Assembly: GCF_014168815.1 (NCBI RefSeq)
Contig: NZ_AP021972.1
Location: forward strand, 2,852,001 to 2,916,000
Origin: Klebsiella sp. WP3-W18-ESBL-02
Lineage (GTDB): Bacteria > Pseudomonadota > Gammaproteobacteria > Enterobacterales > Enterobacteriaceae
Length of the DNA: 64,000 bases
Direction: 5' to 3'
Below, in pieces: positions 41,608-50,902 of the stretch. Position numbers and translations under genes: made by a program. The stretch's first letter is position 1, and each line of letters opens with the position of its first letter. The notes below the pieces were generated by a model. The model made no database searches. It worked only from the letters and a program-made list of their open reading frames with translations, and had not been told where the DNA came from.

Positions 41608-44279
41608 TGCAGCATATTGCGAATCACATAATGCAAAATGCCGTCGTTCTGGTAGTAGGTCAGCTCGGTTGCCGTATCAATTCGGCAACGGCACGGCACG
41701 GTTTGCTGCTGACCGTCCGCGCGGGTGAACAGCACCGGAATAGTTGCGCCGGGCTTCAGTTGCTGTAACCCGCCGATATCAATCCGCTCTTCGCCGGTCA
41801 ACTGCAGCGTTTTGCGTGTTTCGCCCTGCGGGAACTCCAGCGGCAGAATGCCCATACCGATCAGATTCGAGCGGTGAATACGTTCAAACGATTCGGCAAT
41901 AACGACCCGAACGCCCAGCAGACGCGGGCCCTTTGCCGCCCAGTCGCGGCTGGATCCTGAGCCGTACTCTTTACCGGCAATCACCGCCAGCGGCGTTCCC
42001 TGGGCCTGATACTGCATGGCCGCGTCATAGATAGACATCACGTCGTTGCCCGGCAGCAGTCGCGTCATTCCCCCTTCAACGCCAGGCACCATCTCATTGC
42101 GGATACGGATGTTGGCGAACGTCCCGCGCATCATGACCAGATGGTTACCGCGGCGTGAGCCGTAGGAGTTGAAGTCGCGGCTGGCGACGCCGTTCTCCTG
42201 CAAATAGCAGCCAGCGGGGCTATCGGCCTTGATACTGCCCGCAGGGGAGATATGGTCGGTCGTCACCGAATCGCCGAGCATGGCCAGCACGCGAGCACCG
42301 TGGATATCCTCAACCGGATCGGGCGTTACGCCCATCTCATCAAAGAACGGCGACAGCCGGATGTAGGTTGAATTCGCCTGCCAGCCATAGGTATCAGAGG
42401 CAGGCACGCTGATGGCCTTCCACTCCGGCGTCCCCGCGAACACTTCTGCATACTCCTTATGGAACATATCGGTCGACACCTGCTGCACCGCATGCGCAAT
42501 CTCAGCGCTGCTCGGCCAGATATCCTTCAGATATACCGTGTTACCCAGGCTATCCTCCCCAAGCGGCTCCTGCGTCAGGTCAACCGTCATGGTGCCCGCC
42601 AGCGCATAGGCCACCACCAGCGGCGGAGAAGCCAGCCAGTTGGTTTTCACCAGCGGATGAATACGCCCTTCAAAGTTACGGTTACCGGAGAGCACCGCCC
42701 CAACGGTTAAGTCGCCCTGCCTGATCGCGTGCTCAATCGGTTCCGGTAGCGGGCCGGAGTTGCCGATACAGGTTGTACAGCCATAGCCGACAAGATTAAA
42801 GCCCAACTGGTCGAGATACGGCGTCAGCCCGGCGTAATCCAGATATTCGGACACCACCTTCGATCCCGGTGCCAACGAGGCCTTGACCCAGGGTTTGGGC
42901 TTCAGGCCGCGCGCGACGGCGTTTTTCGCCAACAGCCCGGCGGCCATCAGCACACTGGGATTGGACGTGTTGGTACACGACGTGATGGCCGCAATCACCA
43001 CCGCCCCTTCCGGCAGCGCATGCTGTTTACCATCGAGCGTGAAGCCAACGGCCGGTTTCGCACGCGGCGCGCCGTTAACCTCGAGCTCCGTCGCGGCGCT
43101 AAAGGCTTTCGGTACGCTGCCCAGCGCAACGCGGTCCTGCGGGCGCTTCGGTCCAGCCAGGCTGGCTTCGACAGTGCCCATATCCAACGCCAGCGTCTGA
43201 CTGAATACCGGTTCGTCTCCGCTCTGTCGCCACATCCCCTGCGCTTTGGCGTAGGCTTCTACCAGCGCGACCTGCGCGTCGCTACGCCCGCTCAACCGCA
43301 TATAGCCAAGGGTAACCTCATCAACCGGGAAAAAACCACAGGTTGCGCCGTACTCCGGCGCCATATTGGCAATCGTGGCACGGTCTGCCAGCGGCAAAGC
43401 GTCGAGCCCATCGCCGTAAAATTCGACAAATTTACCCACGACGCCAAGCTGACGCAGCATCTGAGTAACGGTCAGGACCAGGTCGGTGGCCGTAATGCCT
43501 TCACGCAGTTTACCGGTCAGCTTAAAGCCCACCACGTCAGGTATCAGCATGGAGACCGGCTGCCCCAGCATCGCCGCTTCGGCTTCAATACCCCCGACGC
43601 CCCAGCCCAGAACACCCAGACCATTAATCATCGTGGTATGCGAGTCGGTGCCGACCAGCGTGTCGGGATAGGCAACCCATTCATTGCCCTGCTGTTCGCT
43701 CCACACCGCCTGGCCAAGGTACTCAAGGTTGACCTGGTGGCAAATACCGGTGCCCGGCGGCACGACGCGGAAGCGGCTGAAGGCCTGCTGCCCCCAGCGC
43801 AAAAAGGTATAACGTTCGTGGTTACGCGCCATTTCGAGGCGGACGTTGTCATCAAACGCCTCATCATCGCCAAAGCGGTCCACCGTCACCGAGTGGTCAA
43901 TCACCAGGTCGACCGGCGACAGCGGGTTAACCTCGTGGGTATCGCCGCCCAGCCGTTTTACCGCTTCACGCATGGCGGCCAGGTCCACCACCGCCGGTAC
44001 GCCGGTGAAATCCTGCATCAGCACGCGCGCAGGGCGATAGGCAATTTCTCTGTCCGCATGGGCACCATGAAGCCAGCCGGCCAGCGCCTGAATATCCTGC
44101 GCGGTAACCGAGTCGCCATCCTGCCAGCGCAGCAGGTTTTCAAGTAAGACTTTGAGTGATTTGGGCAGGCGGGAGAGATCGCCCAAGGCTTCAGCGGCGC
44201 GCGCTAAACTGTAGTAGTGGTACGTTTTATTATCGACCTGTAGCGTTTCCTTGCAGGCCTCTCGTAGGGTTGACGACAT
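41604..44279 (-). CDS. acnA: Aconitate hydratase A
   Basis: An 891-residue [4Fe-4S] TCA-cycle enzyme (citrate to isocitrate), the stress-stable aconitase. Cluster cysteines are in AITSCTNTSNPS and GCTTCIGNSGP. The swivelling C-terminal domain (from about residue 690) has YGSRRGNHLVMMRGTF and KEYGSGSSRDWAAKG. Length equals E. coli AcnA. In E. coli it is under SoxRS, Fur, CRP and FruR control. It is preceded by the small genes yciX and ymiA on the same strand, 216 bases upstream. Confidence 0.97.
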   Translation of the reverse strand: MSSTLREACKETLQVDNKTYHYYSLARAAEALGDLSRLPKSLKVLLENLLRWQDGDSVTAQDIQALAGWLHGAHADREIAYRPARVLMQDFTGVPAVVDLAAMREAVKRLGGDTHEVNPLSPVDLVIDHSVTVDRFGDDEAFDDNVRLEMARNHERYTFLRWGQQAFSRFRVVPPGTGICHQVNLEYLGQAVWSEQQGNEWVAYPDTLVGTDSHTTMINGLGVLGWGVGGIEAEAAMLGQPVSMLIPDVVGFKLTGKLREGITATDLVLTVTQMLRQLGVVGKFVEFYGDGLDALPLADRATIANMAPEYGATCGFFPVDEVTLGYMRLSGRSDAQVALVEAYAKAQGMWRQSGDEPVFSQTLALDMGTVEASLAGPKRPQDRVALGSVPKAFSAATELEVNGAPRAKPAVGFTLDGKQHALPEGAVVIAAITSCTNTSNPSVLMAAGLLAKNAVARGLKPKPWVKASLAPGSKVVSEYLDYAGLTPYLDQLGFNLVGYGCTTCIGNSGPLPEPIEHAIRQGDLTVGAVLSGNRNFEGRIHPLVKTNWLASPPLVVAYALAGTMTVDLTQEPLGEDSLGNTVYLKDIWPSSAEIAHAVQQVSTDMFHKEYAEVFAGTPEWKAISVPASDTYGWQANSTYIRLSPFFDEMGVTPDPVEDIHGARVLAMLGDSVTTDHISPAGSIKADSPAGCYLQENGVASRDFNSYGSRRGNHLVMMRGTFANIRIRNEMVPGVEGGMTRLLPGNDVMSIYDAAMQYQAQGTPLAVIAGKEYGSGSSRDWAAKGPRLLGVRVVIAESFERIHRSNLIGMGILPLEFPQGETRKTLQLTGEERIDIGGLQQLKPGATIPVLFTRADGQQQTVPCRCRIDTATELTYYQNDGILHYVIRNMLH

Positions 44280-44495
44280 AGCTCCTCCTTAAATGGCGGG
44301 AATTGCGGTACTCAGACACTCCTTAGGGTCCTTATTAAAGATAACACACAGGCCCGAACACGCCGGAAAAGGGCTCGGAATGACAAATGCGATCAACGCC
44401 TTATTCAGGGACAGCGATGGGACGTAATAAAGAGCTAAGGGGAATAGCAGGCTGGTAAACAGGAGGGATCGGACGGCGGCAAAACAGCTATATTG

Positions 44496-44663
44496 TTATT
44501 GTTTCTTATTCTCATCCTGATTGAAGAGTTCGATAAATTCCTTTTGCTCCGGCGTCAGTTTCCATTCTTCAGGGAGCTTAACCTTATTCTCATCATCGCG
44601 GGCCGGCTTCTCTACCAACGGGGCGCGAGGTTTCTTCGGCTTAACGCGTTCGGACGCCAGCAT
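44496..44663 (-). CDS. yciX: Small protein YciX
   Basis: A 55-residue charged protein starting MLASERVKPKKPRAPLVEK and ending with LPEEWKLTPEQKEFIELFNQ. The length equals E. coli YciX. It starts one base after the ymiA stop (TGA-c-ATG), so it is translationally coupled. Function unknown. It lies upstream of acnA in the same orientation, as in E. coli. Confidence 0.88.
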   Translation of the reverse strand: MLASERVKPKKPRAPLVEKPARDDENKVKLPEEWKLTPEQKEFIELFNQDENKKQ

Positions 44664-44664
44664 G

Positions 44665-44781
44665 TCAGCCCCAGAATTTCCAGATCAGCAGCGCAATGAC
44701 AATCCAGAACAGCGCAGACCCGAGGAACACGCTCAGCCAGGCTTTACGTTTCACGCCTGATGCTTTATTTTCTGACGTCAT
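44665..44781 (-). CDS. ymiA: Small membrane protein YmiA
   Basis: A 38-residue single-span membrane protein: a basic N-terminus (MTSENKASGVKRKAW) and one helix (LSVFLGSALFWIVIALLIW) ending KFWG. E. coli YmiA has the same layout with a slightly longer N-terminus. It forms a small overlapping unit with yciX ahead of acnA. Function unknown. Confidence 0.85.
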   Translation of the reverse strand: MTSENKASGVKRKAWLSVFLGSALFWIVIALLIWKFWG

Positions 44782-45120
44782 TACCGCCCTCTCACAATCG
44801 ATATTACTTATCACTTTCACACCAATTAATTGTTACAACTAATCATCATTGAGATAAATCCTAAGTAAATTTTAAGCAAAGATCCAGCGATTTTACGAAC
44901 CCGCGGCGGAGATTTATTTAATCTTTTGACAGCCGTGGGTTATTTACGCGAAGAAGTTTGCCTTACCTTAAATTTATTTCTACTTTTGTGGCTAAATGGC
45001 TAATAGAAACAATTCTTATTTCTTGAAATTGCAGGATGACAGCATAAAAAACAGGGGATTATTGGGGAGTATTATAAGCATTTCCGCCTTCAAGGGCTGA
45101 AGGCGGATAATCATTACGGA
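44782..45120. other. Non-coding promoter region upstream of ymiA-yciX-acnA
   Basis: About 340 bases with no credible gene. It is A+T-rich near ymiA (caattaattgttacaact), as expected for a promoter. Near the cysB end there is a hairpin ccgcctt / aaggcgg (45084-45106) that could end cysB transcription, without a clear T-run. Confidence 0.5.
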
Positions 45121-46095
45121 TTACTTCTCAGGCAGCTTAATATCTTTAAACATGGCCTCGATATCTTCATTCGAGCGCAGCGCAACCGCTGTATCCACTA
45201 CATCTCGGGTCAGATGTGGGGCGAAACGCTGAAAAAAATCATACATATAACTACGCAGGAAGGTGCTGCGACGGAAACCTATCTTAGTGGTGCTGTGGCT
45301 GAAAATACCGTCCGCATCGAGCCTCACCAGATCGGGGTCGGAAATCGGATCGACCGCCATGCTGGCAATCACCCCCACCCCGAGCCCCAGACGCACGTAG
45401 GTTTTAATCACGTCCGCATCGGTAGCGGTGAAGACGATGCGCGGCGTCAGGCCCGCGCGGTTAAATGCCGTATCCAGCTCAGAGCGGCCGGTAAAGCCGA
45501 AGGTGTAAGTGACCAGCGGGTACTGCGCCAGCTCTTCAATGGTGACCGACGTTTTCGACGCCAGCGGATGCTCCGGCGTCACCACGATAGAACGGTTCCA
45601 GTGATAGCACGGCAGCATAACTAAATCGTCATAAAGATGCAGCGCTTCGGTAGCAATAGCAAAGTCAGCGTTCCCCTTAGAGACCGCCTCGGCAATCTGA
45701 GTCGGCGACCCCTGGTGCATGTGCAGGGACACGCGCGGATAGCGCTCAATGAAGCCTTTAATCACGCCCGGCAGCGCATAGCGCGCCTGCGTATGGGTTG
45801 TCGCCACGTACAGCGAGCCTTTATCCGGCCAGGTGTGCTCCCCGGCAACCGACTTGATGGCGTCAACCTTCGACAGCACCTCTCGCGCAATGCGGATAAT
45901 TTCCTGTCCAGCGGGGGTAACCTGCGTCAGATGTTTACCGCTACGGGCGAAAATCTGAATACCCAGCTCGTCCTCCAGCATTCTGACCTGCTTACTGATA
46001 CCCGGCTGTGAAGTGTATAACCCTTCTGCGGTAGAGGAGACGTTGAGGTTATGGTTTACCACCTCAACGATATAGCGGAGCTGCTGTAATTTCAT
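45121..46095 (-). CDS. cysB: CysB, LysR-type regulator of cysteine synthesis
   Basis: A 324-residue LysR-type activator of the sulfate-assimilation and cysteine genes; N-acetylserine is the inducer. The N-terminal winged helix-turn-helix reads MKLQQLRYIVEVVNHNLNVS and LYTSQPGISKQVRMLEDEL. The effector domain follows, with TTHTQARYALPGV around residue 100. Length matches E. coli. It is a single gene between topA and ymiA. Confidence 0.97.
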   Translation of the reverse strand: MKLQQLRYIVEVVNHNLNVSSTAEGLYTSQPGISKQVRMLEDELGIQIFARSGKHLTQVTPAGQEIIRIAREVLSKVDAIKSVAGEHTWPDKGSLYVATTHTQARYALPGVIKGFIERYPRVSLHMHQGSPTQIAEAVSKGNADFAIATEALHLYDDLVMLPCYHWNRSIVVTPEHPLASKTSVTIEELAQYPLVTYTFGFTGRSELDTAFNRAGLTPRIVFTATDADVIKTYVRLGLGVGVIASMAVDPISDPDLVRLDADGIFSHSTTKIGFRRSTFLRSYMYDFFQRFAPHLTRDVVDTAVALRSNEDIEAMFKDIKLPEK

Positions 46096-46224
46096 GCGGT
46101 TGTATCCAGTCTGTACTCAGAAATCGATCATAAAGACGATTTAATCATAAGAAATGCATCGGCTATAACCACTATATCATTTATAGCAAGTGTGTATAGA
46201 TGGAAACAAAAAATAATAACGAGG

Positions 46225-46253
46225 TTATAAAAAAGGGCCGCAATGCGGCCCTT
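46225..46253 (-). terminator. Terminator after topA
   Basis: On the minus strand the stem aaagggccgca / tgcggcccttt is followed by a T-run (ttttttata). It lies 23 bases after the topA stop. Confidence 0.85.
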
Positions 46254-46275
46254 TGTGATGTTTTGATGAAAAACG

Positions 46276-48873
46276 TTACTTTTTCGCTTCGACCCATTTA
46301 CCGTCAACGAAGAACGCTGACCAGCCCGTCGCTTTGCCGTCTTTTTCAGAGGCAACGTACTGCTGTTTGGTTTTACGGCTGAAACGCACCATCGTTTTGT
46401 TGCCCGCGGGATCCTGCTGCGGCGCGTCGGCCAGGTAGCGCAGTTTCTCCGGCAGACGGTCGCGGAAGCGGAACAGTTCTTCCACCAGCGGTGCGCGAGT
46501 TTCACGTGATTTCGGGAAGGTGTTAGCGGCCAGGAATACCCCAGCGGCGCCATCACGCAGCACGAAATAGGCGTCAGACTTCTCGCACGGCAGCTCCGGC
46601 AGCGGCACCGGATCTTCCTTCGGCGGCGCCACTTCACCGTTACGCAGAATTTTACGCGTGTTCTTACATTCGTCATTGGTGCAGGCCATGTACTTACCGA
46701 AACGCCCCATTTTCAGGTGCATCTCAGAACCACATTTTTCACACTCGACGATCGGACCGTCATAGCCCTTGATGCGGAACTCGCCTTCTTCAATCTCGTA
46801 GCCGTCGCAGGTCGGGTTGTTACCACAAACGTGCAGCTTACGCTTCGGATCGATCAGGTAGCTGTCCATCGCCGTGCCGCATTTCTGGCAGCGACGTTTG
46901 GCGCGCAGCGCGTTGGTTTCGGCATCGTCGCCTTCCAGCACGTTGAGGACTTCGTTTTCCGGCACCAGGTTAATGGTGGTTTTGCAGCGTTCTTTCGGCG
47001 ACAGCGCGTAGCCGGAACAGCCGAGGAACACACCGGTGCTGGCGGTACGAATCCCCATCTTACGGCCACAGGTCGGGCAGTCGATGCTGGTCAGTACCAT
47101 CTCGTTCGGCTGCATGCCGCCCTCTTCTGGCGGTTTCTCAGCTTTTTCGAGCTGCTTGGTGAAATCACCAAAGAACAGATCCAGCACCTGCTTCCACTCG
47201 GCTTCATGGTTCGCCACGCGGTCGAGGTGGTCTTCCATCTGCGCGGTAAAGTCGTAGTTCATCAGCTCGCGGAAGTTCTCTTCCAGACGATCGGTGACGA
47301 TCTCGCCCATTTTTTCCGCGTAGAAACGACGGTTTTCGGTACGCACGTAGCCGCGGTCCTGAATGGTCGAAATGATCGACGCATAGGTCGACGGACGGCC
47401 AATTCCGCGTTTTTCCAGCTCTTTCACCAGCGATGCTTCGCTAAAGCGCGCAGGCGGTTTGGTGAAGTGCTGCGCCGGGGTCAGTTCAACCAGGCTCAGT
47501 TTATCGCCCTGGTTGACCATCGGCAGCGTGCGGTCTTCATCGCCTTTACGCAGCGCTGGCATCACTTTAGTCCAGCCGTCGAAGCGCAGCGTACGACCGC
47601 GCGCTTTGAGTTTGAAATCCCCGGCCTTCACGGTCAGCGTGGTGGAGTCATACTGTGCCGGCGTCATCTGACAGGCCACGAACTGGCGCCAGATCAGCTG
47701 ATACAGCTTCTGCGCGTCCGCTTCCATGTCTTTCAGCGCTTCCGCCTGAACGGAAACGTCGGAAGGACGAATCGCTTCGTGCGCTTCCTGCGAGTTCTCT
47801 TTGCTGGCGTACTGGTTCGGGTTCTCCGGCAAATATTTTTTACCGAAGTTATCGCCGATATAGTCGCGAACCATGTTGACCGCATCCTGACTCAGGTTGG
47901 TTGAGTCGGTACGCATGTAGGTGATGTAGCCCGCTTCATACAGGCGCTGCGCCATCATCATGGTTTTCTTCACGCCAAAGCCCAGACGGGTGCTTGCCGC
48001 CTGCTGCAACGTGGAGGTAATAAACGGCGCACCCGGCTTGCTGCTGGTCGGCTTATCTTCACGTTCCAGCACGCTATAGCTGGCTTTTTCCAGCAGGCTG
48101 ACCGCCGCCATGGTTTCGTCACGGTTTACCGGACGGAACGGCTTGTCACCCTGATGGGTTACCTCCAGCGCCAGCGCATCGCCGCTCGGCGTGGTGGTGC
48201 TGGCGTCAACTTCCCAGAACTCTTCCGGAACGAAGGCTTTAATTTCGCGCTCGCGCTCTACGACCAGGCGCACCGCAACGGACTGTACGCGACCGGCGGA
48301 TAAACCACGGGCGATCTTTTTCCACAGCAGCGGCGAGACCATATAACCCACAACGCGGTCCATAAAGCGACGCGCCTGCTGGGCGTTAACACGGTCGATA
48401 TTCAGTTCGCCCGGCTTTTCGAAAGCCTGACGAATCGCATTCTTGGTAATTTCGTTAAACACCACGCGGCTGTAGCGCGTTTCATCTCCACCGATCACTT
48501 CCCGCAGGTGCCATGCAATGGCCTCCCCTTCGCGGTCAAGGTCGGTTGCGAGATAGATGTGGTCGGCTTTTTCCGCCAGCTGTTTGAGTTCCGAAACTAC
48601 CTTTTCTTTGCCTGGCAGCACTTCATAGTGTGCCGCCCAGTCATGCCATGGGTCGACGCCCATGCGGTTAACCAGCGCGCCTCGTTCATCCTTTTTAGGC
48701 TTTTTGGCCGTTTTGGTGGAGGTAGAGTCAGCGCTCTTTTTGGCGGCTGAGCCACTTGTCGGCAAATCGCGGATATGACCGACGCTGGACTTAACCACGT
48801 AGTCATTACCCAGATACTTATTGATCGTTTTGGCTTTTGCCGGGGACTCAACGATAACGAGAGCTTTACCCAT
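46276..48873 (-). CDS. topA: DNA topoisomerase I
   Basis: An 865-residue type IA topoisomerase that relaxes negative supercoils. The TOPRIM domain begins MGKALVIVESPAKAKTI, with the acidic triad in LATDLDREGEAIAW. The active-site tyrosine is in AGYITYMRTDSTN (near 319). C-terminal zinc ribbons (CPTCGRKMG, CQKCGTAM, CEKCGSEMH) are present. I chose the ATG at 48873, which has aaggtg upstream and gives the E. coli length, over a GTG two codons earlier. Confidence 0.98.
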   Translation of the reverse strand: MGKALVIVESPAKAKTINKYLGNDYVVKSSVGHIRDLPTSGSAAKKSADSTSTKTAKKPKKDERGALVNRMGVDPWHDWAAHYEVLPGKEKVVSELKQLAEKADHIYLATDLDREGEAIAWHLREVIGGDETRYSRVVFNEITKNAIRQAFEKPGELNIDRVNAQQARRFMDRVVGYMVSPLLWKKIARGLSAGRVQSVAVRLVVEREREIKAFVPEEFWEVDASTTTPSGDALALEVTHQGDKPFRPVNRDETMAAVSLLEKASYSVLEREDKPTSSKPGAPFITSTLQQAASTRLGFGVKKTMMMAQRLYEAGYITYMRTDSTNLSQDAVNMVRDYIGDNFGKKYLPENPNQYASKENSQEAHEAIRPSDVSVQAEALKDMEADAQKLYQLIWRQFVACQMTPAQYDSTTLTVKAGDFKLKARGRTLRFDGWTKVMPALRKGDEDRTLPMVNQGDKLSLVELTPAQHFTKPPARFSEASLVKELEKRGIGRPSTYASIISTIQDRGYVRTENRRFYAEKMGEIVTDRLEENFRELMNYDFTAQMEDHLDRVANHEAEWKQVLDLFFGDFTKQLEKAEKPPEEGGMQPNEMVLTSIDCPTCGRKMGIRTASTGVFLGCSGYALSPKERCKTTINLVPENEVLNVLEGDDAETNALRAKRRCQKCGTAMDSYLIDPKRKLHVCGNNPTCDGYEIEEGEFRIKGYDGPIVECEKCGSEMHLKMGRFGKYMACTNDECKNTRKILRNGEVAPPKEDPVPLPELPCEKSDAYFVLRDGAAGVFLAANTFPKSRETRAPLVEELFRFRDRLPEKLRYLADAPQQDPAGNKTMVRFSRKTKQQYVASEKDGKATGWSAFFVDGKWVEAKK

Positions 48874-49268
48874 ATTCACCTTTACCTAATTTGATTCTTC
48901 CAGGAATACATCGCACATGTTCCACATCCCACTGGCGACAAACCTTGTATGTTGCGGCAACGCCAATGGATATCAACCCTTTACTGACCGGCTTTTGAGG
49001 CAAGCGGCCAGGCGGCTGAGTTTACAGACTTTTTTTCGTCAGGTGCTATAGCACGAAGAATATTTGGTCGAATGTCAAGCAAATCTGCTGCCAGATTGCC
49101 GAAAGCGTCACACTGTACCTGATAAAATTCGTTACGCAACTTTATTAGCATGCAAACACCATTCGTGCCAACTTTGCGATAAAATGATTGCCCCTGGTAA
49201 ACGTCGGGAATATTTGCCCACAGCATCCTCCCGGCGTACACTAGCGCGAGAATGTTGAGGAGTTGAAT
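48874..49268. other. Non-coding region between divergent topA and yciN
   Basis: Nearly 400 bases without a credible gene. It should contain the topA promoters, which are supercoiling-responsive in E. coli, and a promoter for yciN. I cannot assign individual elements with confidence. Confidence 0.5.
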
Positions 49269-49520
49269 ATGTCAAAGAATAGCCAACCTATCGATCGTCA
49301 GACGCTGCTGATTGAAGCTAATCGCCTTATCCGCGAGCACGAAGATACCCTGGCCGGAATTGAAGCAACGGGCGTTGAACAGCGTAACGGCGTGCTGGTT
49401 TTCAGCGGAGAGTACTTCCTTGATGAACAGGGCCTGCCGACGCCGAAAAGCACAGCCGTGTTTAATATGTTCAAGTATCTCGCCCACGAGCTATCTGAAA
49501 AGTATCACCTGGTTGACTGA
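49269..49520 (+). CDS. yciN: Small protein YciN (DUF2498)
   Basis: An 83-residue acidic cytoplasmic protein, the E. coli length. Conserved segments are IREHEDTLAGIEATGV and FSGEYFLDEQGLPTPKS. The ATG at 49269 lies 8 bases after gagg; a TTG two codons earlier is less likely. Function unknown. It ends at a shared bidirectional terminator with sohB. Confidence 0.92.
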   Translation: MSKNSQPIDRQTLLIEANRLIREHEDTLAGIEATGVEQRNGVLVFSGEYFLDEQGLPTPKSTAVFNMFKYLAHELSEKYHLVD

Positions 49521-49551
49521 GCGTAAGGCCCTGGCCTAAGCCCCAACAAAA

Positions 49552-49580
49552 ACGCCCGGTAAACGATGTTTACCGGGCGT
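49552..49580. terminator. Bidirectional terminator between yciN and sohB
   Basis: A perfect 13-bp stem (acgcccggtaaac / gtttaccgggcgt) with a gat loop. On the minus strand a T-run (tttttgtt) follows, so it ends sohB; on the plus strand it can end yciN. Confidence 0.85.
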
Positions 49581-49602
49581 CGTCATTTCAGACGGAGGCC
49601 TC

Positions 49603-50649
49603 TTACAGCATCGGCTTCTGCCCACGCTGCCACCAGCGCATCATCAGACGATCGGCGCTTTCTGCAGCACTGCCGGTAAAGCGATCCATCATTTTTTTAC
49701 GCTGAGTGTAGCGCACGTTCACCACTTCATGGTCGGCCATCAGCCCCAGCAGCAGCTCATCGCTGGTGCCCACTTCATCCACCAGCCCTTTTTCCTGCGC
49801 CAGCGAACCGTACCAGTGTTCACCGGTGGCAACCTGTTCGATGTCCAGCGACGGACGCATCGCTTTCACGAAGTCTTTAAATAAGTGGTGGGTTTCGTTG
49901 AGCTCTTCGCGGAACTTCTGTCGCCCTTCTTCGGTGTTCTCGCCCAGCAGAGTCAGCGTGCGCTTATACTGGCCGGCGGTATGCAGCTCTACGTCGATGT
50001 CTTTATTTTTCAGAAAACGGTTCAGGTTCGGGATCTGCGCCACCACGCCAATGGAACCGAGGATCGCAAACGGCGCCGCAACAATTTTGTTCGCCACGCA
50101 GGCCATCATGTAGCCGCCGCTGGCGGCGACTTTATCCACCGCCACCGTCAGTGGGATTTGCTTATCGCGGATACGCTGTAGCTGGGAAGCCGCCAGACCA
50201 TAGCCGTGCACCACCCCTCCAGGACTTTCAAGACGCAGCACCACCTGATCTTGCGGAGTCGCAACCGTCAATACGGCGGTAATCTCTTCGCGCAGCGAGG
50301 CCACTTCGTGAGCGTCCATGCTGCCTTTAAAATCCAGAACCCAGGCGCGCGGCTTGCTGGATGTTGACGACTCACCCTGTTTAGCCTTCGCCTTCGCGGC
50401 TTTCGCCTCCTGCTTCAGCTTTTTCTTCTGCGCTTTCTGCCACAGCTTCTGCTGCGGGCCATCAAGCAGCGCCACGGCTAAGTCTTCCTGCATGTCCTTG
50501 TGCTGCTCGCTTAAGTTGGTGATCCGCAGCTCGCCGCGCTGCCGCTTACGCGACGACAGATTAACAATCAGCACCGCCACCACGGCGATGGCAACGACAA
50601 CGGTGACGATTTTCGCCAGAAACAGACCATACTGAAAAAGTAATTCCAC
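49603..50649 (-). CDS. sohB: SohB, S49-family inner-membrane peptidase
   Basis: A 348-residue signal-peptide-peptidase-like protease (E. coli 349). An N-terminal membrane helix (YGLFLAKIVTVVVAIAVVAV) is followed by a lysine-rich linker. The S49 domain has the catalytic serine in VDKVAASGGYMMACVANKI (about residue 180). The start is a GTG at 50649 (VELLFQYG) preceded by aaggtgg; a longer frame starting at 50673 adds unrelated residues. In E. coli it suppresses htrA growth defects when overproduced. Confidence 0.94.
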   Translation of the reverse strand: MELLFQYGLFLAKIVTVVVAIAVVAVLIVNLSSRKRQRGELRITNLSEQHKDMQEDLAVALLDGPQQKLWQKAQKKKLKQEAKAAKAKAKQGESSTSSKPRAWVLDFKGSMDAHEVASLREEITAVLTVATPQDQVVLRLESPGGVVHGYGLAASQLQRIRDKQIPLTVAVDKVAASGGYMMACVANKIVAAPFAILGSIGVVAQIPNLNRFLKNKDIDVELHTAGQYKRTLTLLGENTEEGRQKFREELNETHHLFKDFVKAMRPSLDIEQVATGEHWYGSLAQEKGLVDEVGTSDELLLGLMADHEVVNVRYTQRKKMMDRFTGSAAESADRLMMRWWQRGQKPML

Positions 50650-50902
50650 ACATCCACCTTGTACAAAAATCACATATTCTGTCGCTCAGTGTACAACACC
50701 GAGCCCGGCGCGTCTCGGCCCGAGTATCAGCCTTCGAGGCGGCTTCCAGATGACTTTTTTGCAAATGAAATCATTGCAAATTGTTAATCAGACGTTGTCT
50801 CTCCGGCTCGCTGATTGAAATAGCGAGCAGATTCAGGCATAAAGCCCAAAAGCCATGAAAAGTACATAAAATATGGTCAGCAAGGGCCATAGAGGAGCAA
50901 CC

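Noticed and set aside
41514..41768. An 84-residue plus-strand frame right of IS5 starting MNALMMLFNMPG
   Set aside because: It runs through a terminator hairpin and then antisense into acnA, with no family resemblance; not a credible gene.
43020..44147. A 375-residue plus-strand frame opposite acnA
   Set aside because: Antisense to a complete aconitase; no domain and biased composition.
46717..47904. A 395-residue plus-strand frame opposite topA
   Set aside because: Antisense to a complete topoisomerase; no domain and biased composition.
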